Program-made: the position numbers and the translations under genes
Origin: Actinocatenispora sera
Lineage (GTDB): Bacteria > Actinomycetota > Actinomycetes > Mycobacteriales > Micromonosporaceae
Length of the DNA stretch: 64,000 bases
Reading direction: 5' to 3'
Assembly: GCF_018324685.1 (NCBI RefSeq)
Contig: NZ_AP023354.1
Span: 6,468,426 to 6,532,425 of the forward strand
The notes under the pieces: model-generated
Databases searched by the model: none
What the model saw: the letters and a program-made list of their open reading frames with translations, nothing else
Told to the model about the DNA's origin: nothing
Shown: piece after piece, positions 42,898-51,963 of the stretch
How the letters are laid out: each line of letters starts with the position of its first letter
Position numbering within the stretch: position 1 is the stretch's first letter

Positions 42898-44916
42898 TCA
42901 CAGCTGGCCGACGACCCAGTGGTAGGCCTGGCTGACCCAGTCGACCCGGGCGGCGAAGCTGCAGCCGGCGGCCACCAGGTAGGCGGCGACGGCCAGGTGC
43001 GACAGCCGGGCGCTGGCCCGCGACCGGTGCATCATCCCCTCGATCACCAGCCGGCCGATCAGCCGGCACAGCGCGAACAGACCGACCGCGATCACCAGGA
43101 CCAGCACGAACATCATGAAGTTGTTGGCCAGCCGGGCGTCCCGGTTGGCGATCGCGAAGACGCCCCAGCACACGAACGCGAACAGCGCGCCGGTGATCGA
43201 CAGGCCGATGCCGCGGCGCAGCGTGTGCAGCCGGGCGCCGGGCAGCGGCCGCAGCCGGTCGCGGTCCGGCTCGGCCGGCGGTTGCTCCGGCTCCTCCCCG
43301 TACGGCCGCTGGGCCGGCTGCGGGACCGACGCCACGCCACGCTGCTGCGGCTCGCCCCGCGGCGGTTCCACCGGCTGCTGGCCACCCTGGTACGGCGCTC
43401 CCCCGCCCGGGTACGCCCGGGCCGCGGCGCCCTGCTGGTACCGGTCGCCGGCCATCACCCGGGTGCCGTTCGCGCCGCCCGCCGGGACGGGCGCGCTGCG
43501 TACGGTCGGGTCGACGCCGGCGGACTCGCCGGCGCGCTGCTGGCGCACCGTCGAGCGGGCCGGCCAGAGCGGGCTGTCGCCCAGCGGCGCGGTCGCCGCC
43601 GCCCCGGACGCGGCCCCCACGCCACCACCGGCACGCATCGTCGCCTGCTGCGCGCCGTCCGCACCCGGCGTCGCACCCCTGCCGCCCGCTGCCGCCGGCG
43701 CCGCACCGTGGGCGGCGGCCGCTCCCGCACCCAGCGCGGCACCCGCGGCGAGGCCGGCCGCCGGGCCGCCGAGGGCGGCACCGCCGCGACCGTTCCGGGA
43801 GTCACCCAGCGCGGCGCGTAGCTCCACGACCTCCTGTTCGAGCCGTTCCACCCGGGACCAGTCGTCGGTCGCGGCGACCGGGCCGGGCTTCACTCCGGCC
43901 CGGCCGACCACCCGGGCAGATCGGGAGACGCCCCAGTACATGCCGACGTCCGGGGTACCGGCGCGGTCGACCAGGTCGGCCAGCCGGGCGGTCCAGGCGG
44001 TCAGCTCCTCGGTACCGGGCCGGTCGGCCGGGTCGTCGGCGAGCGGCGCCAGCAGGTGGTCGCGCAGCGCCGGGTGCGCCTCCAGCAGCGGATGGCGGCG
44101 CAGCACCGCCCACGGCGGCAGCGGCTCGGCGCCCGCCATCGCCTGCTGCGGCGACTCGGTACGCGGGAAGGTCCCGGTGATCATGTAGTACGCGACGGCG
44201 CCGAAGCCGTGCACGTCGTACGCCGGGCCGACGGTGCCGCTGAACGCCTCGGGGCCGCCCGCCTCGCGGGTGTAGGCGATCGTGGTGATGTGACCGCTGC
44301 GGTGGTAGCGGGCGCCGGTGAAGTCGATCAGCCGCGCCTCACCGGAGGGCAGCACGATCACGTTCGACGGCTTGATGTCCATGTGCACCACCGGCGAGGC
44401 ACCGGGCTCGCTCGGGTGGTGCAACGCGAGCAGCACCCGGACCAGCGTGTCCAGGGTGCCCACCGCGTCGAGCCGGGCGCCCGCACCGGCCTCGGCACCG
44501 CCGGCGGGACCCGCGGCGCGCTGCCGGACGTACTCGCGCAGGTTGACGCCGGGCAGGTAGTCGAGCACCTGGTACGGCTCGGGTTCGCCGCGCGGTGAGC
44601 TGCCCGGCGGGTGCGGCGGCGGCCCGTAGAAGCCGTCCGCGCGCCGGCAGATGCCGGCCACGCCGCGGCTGTTGAGGTCCATCAGCACCGCGTCGCCCTT
44701 GTCCCAGGACATCAGCTGCTCGGCGCGCGGCCGCGAGTCGTCCAGCCGGAACACCTTGACGGTCAGCGGCGCCGAGCTGACCCCGTTGGACAGCCGGACC
44801 GCGCGGTACACCTCGGCCTGCCCGCCGGAGGCGATGTGCGCCACCAGCCGGTAGCGCTGGTGGGTCTCGGGGAGCGGGCTCGCCGGGCCGCAGACCAGAT
44901 CGAGCAACTCGGCCAC
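42898..44916 (-). CDS. Serine/threonine protein kinase-like protein with membrane tail
   Basis: This 672-residue protein has an N-terminal kinase fold (residues 20-345): glycine loop IASGGQAEVY, ATP Lys54 in LTVKVF, catalytic loop HMDIKPSN (178-185) and metal motif DFT at 198-200 in place of DFG. A long Ala/Gly/Pro-rich linker (345-545) follows, then about four membrane helices (SITGALFAFVCWGVFAI, FVLVLVIAVGLFALC and two more). The kinase faces the cytoplasm. GTG 44916 is used because GAGGGGG lies upstream. The DFG change and a missing APE motif suggest altered or weak activity. Confidence 0.85.
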   Translation of the reverse strand: MAELLDLVCGPASPLPETHQRYRLVAHIASGGQAEVYRAVRLSNGVSSAPLTVKVFRLDDSRPRAEQLMSWDKGDAVLMDLNSRGVAGICRRADGFYGPPPHPPGSSPRGEPEPYQVLDYLPGVNLREYVRQRAAGPAGGAEAGAGARLDAVGTLDTLVRVLLALHHPSEPGASPVVHMDIKPSNVIVLPSGEARLIDFTGARYHRSGHITTIAYTREAGGPEAFSGTVGPAYDVHGFGAVAYYMITGTFPRTESPQQAMAGAEPLPPWAVLRRHPLLEAHPALRDHLLAPLADDPADRPGTEELTAWTARLADLVDRAGTPDVGMYWGVSRSARVVGRAGVKPGPVAATDDWSRVERLEQEVVELRAALGDSRNGRGGAALGGPAAGLAAGAALGAGAAAAHGAAPAAAGGRGATPGADGAQQATMRAGGGVGAASGAAATAPLGDSPLWPARSTVRQQRAGESAGVDPTVRSAPVPAGGANGTRVMAGDRYQQGAAARAYPGGGAPYQGGQQPVEPPRGEPQQRGVASVPQPAQRPYGEEPEQPPAEPDRDRLRPLPGARLHTLRRGIGLSITGALFAFVCWGVFAIANRDARLANNFMMFVLVLVIAVGLFALCRLIGRLVIEGMMHRSRASARLSHLAVAAYLVAAGCSFAARVDWVSQAYHWVVGQL

Positions 44917-45082
44917 CCGCACAACCCCCTCGACTGCCTGCCTCGCCCGACCCGGGCCCGCCCGCACGCGAGCCCCCTCGGCGATGCCGGTCTATCGAGG
45001 GTAGCGAGGGCCGGCCACGCGGCACCCGCCCCATGCAGGAAATGGGGGGCCGATCGGGGGGCTGCTGGGATAGACAGGCGTG

Positions 45083-46309
45083 ATGGACAACTACGAGCTG
45101 CGACCCATCACCGAGGACGAGGTGTACTCGTTCCAGCGGTGCTTCGGGAAGGCGTTCGGGCACGACCACCACGACGACGAGGCGAAACTCGAACGCGACC
45201 TGTACGAACTGGGACGCACGCTCGCGGTGGTGCACGAACGCGACGGTGTGGTCGGTACCGCGGTCTCGATGCGCCGCGAGCTGGGCATTCCCGGCGGAAC
45301 GGTACCGGCGGCGCACGTCACGCTGGTCGCGGTGTCCGGTACGCACCGGCGGCGCGGGCTACTGCGCCGGATGATGACCCGCCAGCTGACCGACCTGGCG
45401 GGCACCGACGAGGCGATTGCCGTGCTGTGGCCGAGCGAGCCCGTCATCTACGGACGGTTCGGATACGGCCCCGCCACGTACACGCTGGAGTTCCACGCCG
45501 ACAACCGCGAGCTGGCGCTGCCGGCCGCCGCCGAGCCGTCCGGCCTCCTGCGCGAGGTGGAGCTGCCGGACGCGCTGAAGGTGCTGGCGGAGGTGTTCGA
45601 CGCGGCGCGGGTGGACCGGCCCGGCATGTCCGGCCGTACCCCGGCGGGCTGGCGCGTGGTCACCGCGGACCTGGAGCACCAGCGTCACGGCCGCTCCGCC
45701 CTCCGCACGATCGTGCACGAGGGACCGGACGGGCCGGACGGGTACGCGATGTTTCGGATCGAACGCGGCGGCGACGCCACCGGGCCGCAGGCGGTGGTGC
45801 ACGTCGAGGAGGCGGTCGCGACCAACCTCGACGCGTACCGGCAGCTGTGGCGGTTCCTGTTCGACATCGACCTGACCCGGCAGGTGCACTACGACTACGG
45901 GGTACTGGACGAGCCGCTGCGCTACCTGGTCAGCGACCCGCGCCGGCTCGGCGCCCGCCTCACCGACGGCGTCTGGCTGCGCATCCTGGACCTGCCGGTG
46001 GCGCTCGCCGCCCGCAGCTATCCGGTCGCGGTGGACGCCGTACTGGACGTCACCGACGAGCTGCTGCCCGGCAACGCCGGGCGCTGGCACCTGCGGGCCG
46101 CCGGCGACGAGCTGACCTGCGAGCGGACCGACCGGCCGGCCGACGTGGCGCTGTCGATCGCCGAGCTGGGCGCCGCGTACCTCGGCGGTACGTCGCTCGC
46201 GGCGCTCGCGGTCGCCGGCCGGGTCACCGAGCTGCGCGACGGCGCGCTCGCGCCGCTGTCCGCCGCGTTCGGCTGGCACCGCGAACCAGCCGCCGTCGAG
46301 GTCTTCTGA
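45083..46309 (+). CDS. Eis-like GNAT acetyltransferase
   Basis: This 408-residue protein has the three-part layout of Eis: an N-terminal GNAT domain (residues 1-140, acetyl-CoA loop TLVAVSGTHRRRGLLRRMM), a second GNAT-like domain and a C-terminal sterol-carrier-like domain (from about residue 300). Eis enzymes acetylate amines such as aminoglycosides and protein lysines. The C-terminal carboxylate F408 matches the family in which the terminal group takes part in catalysis. It is a single gene, start ATG 45083, converging with an MFS transporter gene. Confidence 0.88.
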   Translation: MDNYELRPITEDEVYSFQRCFGKAFGHDHHDDEAKLERDLYELGRTLAVVHERDGVVGTAVSMRRELGIPGGTVPAAHVTLVAVSGTHRRRGLLRRMMTRQLTDLAGTDEAIAVLWPSEPVIYGRFGYGPATYTLEFHADNRELALPAAAEPSGLLREVELPDALKVLAEVFDAARVDRPGMSGRTPAGWRVVTADLEHQRHGRSALRTIVHEGPDGPDGYAMFRIERGGDATGPQAVVHVEEAVATNLDAYRQLWRFLFDIDLTRQVHYDYGVLDEPLRYLVSDPRRLGARLTDGVWLRILDLPVALAARSYPVAVDAVLDVTDELLPGNAGRWHLRAAGDELTCERTDRPADVALSIAELGAAYLGGTSLAALAVAGRVTELRDGALAPLSAAFGWHREPAAVEVF

Positions 46310-46327
46310 TCCACCCGCCGCGCGCCG

Positions 46328-47575
46328 TCAGCTGCGTAGGGCGGCGCGGGGCAGGGCGCGTTCCAGCCGGGTGAAGGCGGCTGCGGTGGCGACGTCCAGT
46401 ACCGCGAGGGCGAGCCACGGCAGCGCCCGGTGCACCCCGAACAGGGTCGCGAAGAACGTCGGTGCCACGATCCCGGCCAGTGTGAACGAGTACTGGAAGC
46501 TGGCCAGGTAGCGGCCGCGGGTGGCCGCCGGTGCGACCGCCGCGGCGAGCGCCATCGAGGTCGGCGCGTGCAGCGACTCGGCCACGGTGAACAGCAGCGT
46601 GCCGACCGCGAGCAGCGGTACCAGCACCAGCAGGCTGCCGGGGCGCAGCGCGGCGAGCAGCAGCGCCCAGGCCGCCCACACCAGCAGCGCGCCGACCAGT
46701 ACCCGGGTGCGCCGGGAGCCGGCGACCCGGCGTACCAGCGGGGCGGTGGCGAGCGACACCAGCACGGTGTTGCCGGACAGCAGTGCCGCGGTCAGCCAGC
46801 CGGGGCCGTGCAGCCCGCTCGCCACGAACGTCGGCAGCGCCAGCCCGAGCATCATCGAGGTCATCGCACAGATGGTGTTGAGGCCGGTCAGACCGAGGAA
46901 CGGGCGGTCTCGCAGCAACGCACGGTAGCCACCGGCCGGCTCGTCGTGCGCCCGCGGTCGCGGCGCCCGGACGCACAGCCCGATCGCCGCCGCCGCGGCG
47001 AAGAAGCAGCCGGCCGTCGCGTACGCGACCAGGTGGTACGCGCCGGTCCGGTCGGCGCCGACCACCAGTCCGGTCACCAGGCCGCCGACGCCCAGCCCGG
47101 CGGTGCGGGTCATGTTCGCCCAGGCGTACCAGTCGTCCTTGGTCAGCCGGCCGCCCGGCCGGCCGTCGGCGTAGTCGGTGATCGCGGTGAAGATCGCCGA
47201 CCAGAAGAACCGCACCCCGATCGCCGCGGCGGTCATCGCCAGGAACACCGGCACCGGGGTGCGCACGTACGCGTAGGCGAGGAAGCCGGCGGCCTGCAGC
47301 AGTTGCGCGCCGACCACCAGCGGTACCGCACCGAACCGGTCCACCAGCGCGCCGGCGAACACCGGGATCGGCAGTGTCAGCACGTTGCCGACGCTGATCA
47401 GCACGCCCAGCAGCGCCAGCGGGATGTCGGTCAGCCTGGTGAAGTAGACCAGCGACAGCGGCAGGAACAGCCCGTTGCCCAGCGCGTCCACGACCAGCCC
47501 GGCGATCAGCACCGACCCGCCCCGACTCGTACGGCGGTGGTCGACGGCGCCCGCGACGGCGCTGCGCTCGCTCAT
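46328..47575 (-). CDS. MFS transporter
   Basis: This 415-residue major facilitator transporter has about 12 membrane helices. The signature between helices 2 and 3 is loose (ALVDRFGAVPLVVG). Basic inner loops occur after helices 2, 4 and 8 (RRVAGSRRTRV), as in drug or metabolite exporters of the family. The substrate cannot be told. The ATG at 47575 is preceded by a GGACGAGAGATG context. It converges with the Eis-like gene (18 bp apart) and stands alone otherwise. Confidence 0.87.
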   Translation of the reverse strand: MSERSAVAGAVDHRRTSRGGSVLIAGLVVDALGNGLFLPLSLVYFTRLTDIPLALLGVLISVGNVLTLPIPVFAGALVDRFGAVPLVVGAQLLQAAGFLAYAYVRTPVPVFLAMTAAAIGVRFFWSAIFTAITDYADGRPGGRLTKDDWYAWANMTRTAGLGVGGLVTGLVVGADRTGAYHLVAYATAGCFFAAAAAIGLCVRAPRPRAHDEPAGGYRALLRDRPFLGLTGLNTICAMTSMMLGLALPTFVASGLHGPGWLTAALLSGNTVLVSLATAPLVRRVAGSRRTRVLVGALLVWAAWALLLAALRPGSLLVLVPLLAVGTLLFTVAESLHAPTSMALAAAVAPAATRGRYLASFQYSFTLAGIVAPTFFATLFGVHRALPWLALAVLDVATAAAFTRLERALPRAALRS

Positions 47576-47693
47576 CTCTCGTCCCGTCGTCGTGGTCGGC
47601 GCCGGCCACGCTAGCGGTCGCGGAACCGGCTGGCGAACGCTTTCCCGCCACCGGCCGCCGCCCCCGGAAGGCCCGTCCGGGCGGCCCGCGGCG

Positions 47694-48566
47694 TCAGTCC
47701 ACCCTGATCTCGGCGATGGTCAGGTAGCGCTCGACGGTGCCCGCGTCGTGGTGCCGGATGGCCCAGTCGACCTGCCGCAACGCCATCGACGCCCAGTACG
47801 GCCGGAGCTCGTCGACGGTCAGCCGGGCGGCGATGTCGGCGTCCAGCCGCGCGGCGAGCGCCGGCTGGCCCGGTGGGATCGCGAAGCGCAGCGTGACCAG
47901 GTCGAAGCGCCGGTCGCCGCGGGCCGCGCCGTCCCAGTCGATGATGCCGGTCACCGTGCCGGCCCCGTCGACCAGCACGTTGCCGGGGTGGAAGTCCAGG
48001 TGCACCAGGTCGTCGCCGGTCATCGTCGGCGGGCTCACCGCACCGACCGCCTCGATCCAGGACAGCAGCCGGGCGGTACGCCGGTCGTGGGCGGCGAGCG
48101 GGCCGTGCAGGCAGAAGCCCGGGCCGTCGTCGGTCAGGTACAGCGCGGCGGCGGGCACGTCGGGCCGGTCGGCGAGCACTCCGGCGAACCGTTCGTGCGC
48201 GGCGAGCATCCCGGTGACAAGCGTCTCGTCGTACCGGTCCGGGGTGCTGCCGGGCAGCCGTTCCTGCACCACGGCCACCGCCGGCTCGCCGCCCACCGTC
48301 AACGGCACCACCAGCTCGTACGCCGGGACCGGCACGCCGCGCGAGCGGGCCAGCGCGAGCAGCGACGCGATCTGGCGTTGCCGGTCGAGCAGCGGCCCGG
48401 GCTGCCAGGTCAGTACGCCGGGCCGCCCGTCCGGCCAGGTCACGTACGCGGCGCCGACCTCGCCGCCGGGGCAGCGCCCGCGGAAACCCAGCGGTACGCC
48501 GGTCGCCGCGGAGACGCGGGCCACGAGGTCCGGACCTTCGAGTTGCTGAGCGCGCGGCCAACTCAC
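47694..48566 (-). CDS. Aminoglycoside phosphotransferase-like (APH) family protein
   Basis: This 290-residue kinase-fold protein has the catalytic motif LVHLDFHPGNVLV (Brenner box) and metal segment GIIDWDGAARGDRRFDL, both complete. The N-lobe has AAYVTWPDGRPGVLTWQPG as its ATP sheet region. The family includes antibiotic and homoserine/choline kinases; no substrate is implied. GTG 48566 is chosen, and a longer in-frame start at 48665 would overlap the promoter of the divergent HTH-MurA gene. It differs clearly from the APH-like protein at 35857. Confidence 0.85.
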   Translation of the reverse strand: MSWPRAQQLEGPDLVARVSAATGVPLGFRGRCPGGEVGAAYVTWPDGRPGVLTWQPGPLLDRQRQIASLLALARSRGVPVPAYELVVPLTVGGEPAVAVVQERLPGSTPDRYDETLVTGMLAAHERFAGVLADRPDVPAAALYLTDDGPGFCLHGPLAAHDRRTARLLSWIEAVGAVSPPTMTGDDLVHLDFHPGNVLVDGAGTVTGIIDWDGAARGDRRFDLVTLRFAIPPGQPALAARLDADIAARLTVDELRPYWASMALRQVDWAIRHHDAGTVERYLTIAEIRVD

Positions 48567-48674
48567 GGTAGGGCCCCGGTAAACGTCATGACACGGATCG
48601 TATCTGCCGGTTTGACCGCCATCACAGCGATATTTCTCCGCGATCCGCCGCGCGTCGTACCTCAATCATGAGAT

Positions 48675-50219
48675 ATGGTCCCGGGCATGCCCGACGACCA
48701 GTACCTGCAGCGCATCGGCCGGCTCATCCGTGACTCGCGCAAGCACCGCGGCTGGACCCAGACCCAGCTTGCCACCGCGCTCGGCACCAGCCAGAGCGCC
48801 GTGCACCGCATCGAGCAGGGTGGCCAGAACCTGAGCCTGGAGATGCTGACCCGCATCTCCGACGCGCTCGACTCCGAGATCGTGTCGCTCGGGCACTCCG
48901 GCCCGATGCACCTGCGGGTGCGCGGTGGCGCCAAGCTGTCCGGCAGCATCGACGTCAAGACCAGCAAGAACGCCGGGGTCGGCCTGCTGTGCGCGGCGCT
49001 GCTGAACAAGGGCCGCACCACGCTTCGCCGGGTCGCCCGGATCGAGGAGGTCAACCGGATCCTCGAGGTGCTCAACTCGATCGGGGTCAAGACCCGCTGG
49101 CTCAACGAGGCCAACGACCTGGAGATCGTCCGGCCGGCGCAGCTCGACCTGGCCGCGATGGACGCCGAGGCGGCGCGCCGCACCCGCAGCATCATCATGT
49201 TCCTGGCGCCGCTGATGCACGACCACGAGCGGTTCGAGCTGCCCTACGCGGGCGGCTGCGACCTGGGCACCCGCACCGTCGAGCCGCACATGACCGCGCT
49301 GCGACCGTTCGGCCTGGAGGTCAAGGCGACCGGCGGCTCGTACCACGCCGAGGTGGACGGCGACGCCGTGCCGGACCGCCCGGTGGTACTGACCGAGCGC
49401 GGCGACACGGTCACCGAGAACGCGCTGATGGCCGCCGCCCGCCGGGACGGCGTGACGATCATCCGCAACGCCAGCCCGAACTACATGGTGCAGGACGTCT
49501 GCTTCTACCTCACCGCACTCGGCGTGCAGATCGACGGCATCGGTACCACCACGCTGACCGTGCACGGGGTGCCGAACATCGAGCGCGACATCGACTACGC
49601 GCCCAGCGAGGACCCGATCGAGGCGATGAGCCTGATCGCCGCCGCGCTGGTCACCGAGTCGGAGATCACGGTCCAGCGGGTACCGGTGGAGTTCCTGGAG
49701 ATCGAGCTGGCGCTGCTGGAGGAGATGGGCCTGGACTACGACCGGTCCGCCGAGTACCCCGCCGCCAACGGGCACACCCGGCTGGTCGACCTGACGATCC
49801 GCCCGTCCACGCTGCACGCGCCGCTGGACAAGATCCACCCGATGCCGTTCCCCGGCCTCAACATCGACAACCTGCCGTTCTTCGCGGTCATCGCCGCAAC
49901 CGCGCAGGGCCAGACGCTGATCCACGACTGGGTGTACGAGAACCGCGCCGTCTACCTCACCGAGCTGACCAAGCTCGGCGCCCGGGTGACCCTGCTCGAC
50001 CCGCACCGGGTGTACGTGGAGGGCCCGACCCGGTGGTCCGGTACCGAGGTGATCTGCCCGCCGGCGCTGCGCCCCGCCGTCGTGGTGCTGATCGCGATGC
50101 TCGCCGCGAAGGGCACCTCGGTGCTGCGCAACGTGTACGTGATCAACCGCGGGTACGAGCAGCTCGCCGACCGGCTCAACCTGCTCGGCGCCGAGATCGA
50201 AACCTTCCGCGACCTCTGA
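48675..50219 (+). CDS. XRE-HTH domain fused to a MurA-like enolpyruvyl transferase
   Basis: This 514-residue fusion has an XRE/Cro HTH at residues 12-65 (IGRLIRDSRKHRGWTQTQLA, then SQSAVHRIEQGGQNLS) joined to a MurA-type domain (residues 78-510). MurA landmarks persist in altered form: SGSIDVKTSKNA with Lys98-Asn99 for SGAKN, and YAGGCDLGTRTVEPH with the reactive Cys195 but RTVE in place of RPVD. It could make UDP-GlcNAc enolpyruvate, sense it, or act on DNA through the HTH. ATG 48675 or 48687 is possible. A MOSC gene follows directly. Confidence 0.88.
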   Translation: MVPGMPDDQYLQRIGRLIRDSRKHRGWTQTQLATALGTSQSAVHRIEQGGQNLSLEMLTRISDALDSEIVSLGHSGPMHLRVRGGAKLSGSIDVKTSKNAGVGLLCAALLNKGRTTLRRVARIEEVNRILEVLNSIGVKTRWLNEANDLEIVRPAQLDLAAMDAEAARRTRSIIMFLAPLMHDHERFELPYAGGCDLGTRTVEPHMTALRPFGLEVKATGGSYHAEVDGDAVPDRPVVLTERGDTVTENALMAAARRDGVTIIRNASPNYMVQDVCFYLTALGVQIDGIGTTTLTVHGVPNIERDIDYAPSEDPIEAMSLIAAALVTESEITVQRVPVEFLEIELALLEEMGLDYDRSAEYPAANGHTRLVDLTIRPSTLHAPLDKIHPMPFPGLNIDNLPFFAVIAATAQGQTLIHDWVYENRAVYLTELTKLGARVTLLDPHRVYVEGPTRWSGTEVICPPALRPAVVVLIAMLAAKGTSVLRNVYVINRGYEQLADRLNLLGAEIETFRDL

Positions 50220-50239
50220 TGACCCTGGGAGCAGCGCCC

Positions 50240-50782
50240 ATGCAGGGCACCGTGACGGCCGTCAGCAGCGACGACGACCACGCGTTCAGCAAGCCGAACC
50301 GGGACCGGATCACGCTGCTGGCCGGGCTCGGCGTCGAGGGTGACGCGCACGCCGGCGTACGGGTGCAGCACCGGTCCCGGGTCGCCCGCGACCCCAGCCA
50401 GCCCAATCTGCGCCAGGTCCACCTCATCGGCGAGGAGCTGTTCGCCGAGCTGGGCGCGGCCGGCTTCGCGGTCTCGCCCGGCCAGCTGGGCGAGAACGTC
50501 ACCACCCGCGGCGTCGACCTGCTGGGGCTGCCGGTCGGTACCGTGTTGCGGCTCGGCCCGGCGGCCGTGCTGGAGTTGACCGGACTGCGCAACCCGTGCC
50601 GCCAGATCGACGACTTCCAGCCCGGGCTGCTCCGGCAGGTGGTCGACCGGGACGCGGCCGGCAACCTCGTGCGCAAAACCGGGGTGATGAGCATCGTCCG
50701 GGTCGGCGGCCCGGTACGCCCGGGCGACGCGATCACCGTCCAGCTCCCCGCCGGCCCGCACCGGCCGCTGGACCGGGTCTGA
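50240..50782 (+). CDS. MOSC-domain protein
   Basis: This 180-residue single MOSC domain belongs to the fold of molybdenum cofactor sulfurases and YiiM-like reductases, which bind sulfur or Mo cofactor. The motif HLIGEELFAEL, the GENVTTRGVDLLGLPVGTVLRLG core and the conserved cysteine in LTGLRNPCRQID are present. ATG 50240 is selected because GGGAG lies seven bases upstream; an ATG at 50219 overlaps the stop of the HTH-MurA gene, so the two may be coupled in translation. Confidence 0.88.
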   Translation: MQGTVTAVSSDDDHAFSKPNRDRITLLAGLGVEGDAHAGVRVQHRSRVARDPSQPNLRQVHLIGEELFAELGAAGFAVSPGQLGENVTTRGVDLLGLPVGTVLRLGPAAVLELTGLRNPCRQIDDFQPGLLRQVVDRDAAGNLVRKTGVMSIVRVGGPVRPGDAITVQLPAGPHRPLDRV

Positions 50783-50797
50783 CGCGACCACGGCGCC

Positions 50798-50822
50798 CGG
50801 GCCGTCACCCGGTGACGGCCCG
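50798..50822. terminator. Bidirectional hairpin between MOSC and SnoaL genes
   Basis: CGGGCCGTCACC and GGTGACGGCCCG form a perfect 12-bp palindrome with one central base. It lies 15 bp after the MOSC stop and includes the stop of the opposing SnoaL-like gene. Confidence 0.65.
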
Positions 50823-51317
50823 TTGGTAGGCGGCGAGGGCGGCCGGATCGTCGATGCTGCCGTGGTGGTGGAACTGGCGCCATCGCCCGTCCGCGTAACG
50901 GAAGTAGCGGGTGGTACGGATGGTGAGCGGCACCTCGACGCCGTCCGGCCCGGCCCAGCTGCCCACCTCGCGGCCGGCGAACACGGCGTGGTCATCCCCC
51001 AGGTACTCGACGATGTCGCGGAAGGTGGCGGTCACCCGGACCGGGCCGGTGAAGATCCGGTCGTAGAGCGCGGTGATCGACTCGCCGCCGCGCAGGATGC
51101 CGCCGAGCGGATTGTTCAGCTGGGCGAGTGGATCGTCCGACCAGTCTGCCCGCAACACGTCGGCATCGCGCTGGTTGAGCGCGTAGTAGAACGTCTCCAG
51201 GGCGGCGCGAGCACCGTCCGCGCCGGCGTGGCCGGTCTCGGCGAGCCGGTTGCGCGACTCCGGGCCATGACGGTGACTGGTGGCGTCGATCAACTGCCGA
51301 CCGGTCGCACTCATCAT
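50805..51317 (-). CDS. SnoaL/SgcJ-like (NTF2-fold) protein
   Basis: This 170-residue protein of the NTF2-like cone fold, found in ketosteroid isomerases, polyketide cyclases and SgcJ-type proteins, shows a helical start (ARAALETFYYALNQRDADVL), the D-P-x-x-x motif (WSDDPLAQLNNPLGGI) and the beta sheet RYFRYADGRWRQFHHHG. Its function is unknown. ATG 51317 follows GAGGTGG. It is divergent from the CGNR zinc-finger gene and shares a promoter with repeated CTCACGT half-sites. Confidence 0.82.
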   Translation of the reverse strand: MMSATGRQLIDATSHRHGPESRNRLAETGHAGADGARAALETFYYALNQRDADVLRADWSDDPLAQLNNPLGGILRGGESITALYDRIFTGPVRVTATFRDIVEYLGDDHAVFAGREVGSWAGPDGVEVPLTIRTTRYFRYADGRWRQFHHHGSIDDPAALAAYQRAVTG

Positions 51318-51321
51318 CCAC

Positions 51322-51400
51322 CTCACGTTTTCGTGGCTGCTTTTCCGTGATGCCGACGCTAGATCCATTCTCACGGATAAGTCAACGTAGTAACGTGAGA
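51322..51400. promoter_or_regulatory. Repeated CTCACGT/ACGTGAG half-sites in divergent promoter
   Basis: CTCACGT (51322-51328), CTCACGG (51370-51376, part of TCTCACG) and ACGTGAG (51393-51399, part of CGTGAGA) occur between the SnoaL-like and CGNR genes. TCTCACG at 51369-51375 and CGTGAGA at 51394-51400 form a perfect inverted pair. Confidence 0.55.
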
Positions 51401-51402
51401 GC

Positions 51403-51948
51403 GTGATCGAGGACGCACCCGGCGAAGCCGACCATCCGGCGGTAGCCCTGGCCAACACCCGGCACCGCACCGGCGACGAACTCGCCGACGCCGACGCCGC
51501 GGCCGGCTGGCTGCGCCGGCGCGGCCACCCGGTACGCCTGGACGAGGCCGCGCTGACCCGGCTGGTGGCCCTGCGCGGCGCGGTCCGCGACGTGCTGCTC
51601 GCAGCCGGCACCGGCACCGCGCCGGCTCCCGACGCGGTGACGCTGGTCAACGAGGCCGTACGCGCCGCGCCCGGCGCCGACCTGCTGGTGTGGGACGCCG
51701 ACGGCCCGCGCAGCCGGCACGAGTCCGCGGCCGGCTCGCCGCTCGCCGACCTGCTCGGCGCATTCGCCGCCGATGCGGTGGCGCTGCTGGTCGGCCCGGA
51801 CTCCGACCGGCTCGCCGAGTGCGGCGCACCGGGCTGCGTCCGGCTCCTGGTCCGCACGCACGGCCGGCGGCAGTGGTGCTCCACCCGCTGCGGCGACCGG
51901 GTACGCGCCGCCCGCCACTACGCGCGCACCCGGGACGCGGCGACCTGA
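51403..51948 (+). CDS. CGNR zinc-finger regulator
   Basis: This 181-residue protein has an N-terminal ABATE-like domain (residues 1-130) and a C-terminal CGNR zinc finger: the cysteines in CGAPGCVRLLV and RRQWCSTRCGDRVRA form the metal site, and Asp replaces the usual Asn in CGNR. Such proteins are presumed transcription regulators in actinobacteria. It faces the SnoaL-like gene across an 85-bp promoter with inverted half-sites, so it probably regulates it. The GTG start at 51403 follows GAGA. Confidence 0.85.
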   Translation: MIEDAPGEADHPAVALANTRHRTGDELADADAAAGWLRRRGHPVRLDEAALTRLVALRGAVRDVLLAAGTGTAPAPDAVTLVNEAVRAAPGADLLVWDADGPRSRHESAAGSPLADLLGAFAADAVALLVGPDSDRLAECGAPGCVRLLVRTHGRRQWCSTRCGDRVRAARHYARTRDAAT

Positions 51949-51963
51949 CCCGGTCGCGGTGGG

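Noticed and set aside
42898-44916. Biosynthetic gene cluster in the 31-58 kb region
   Set aside because: Monooxygenase, SnoaL-like, SDR and acyltransferase genes are scattered among unrelated genes, with no synthase, so they do not form a cluster.
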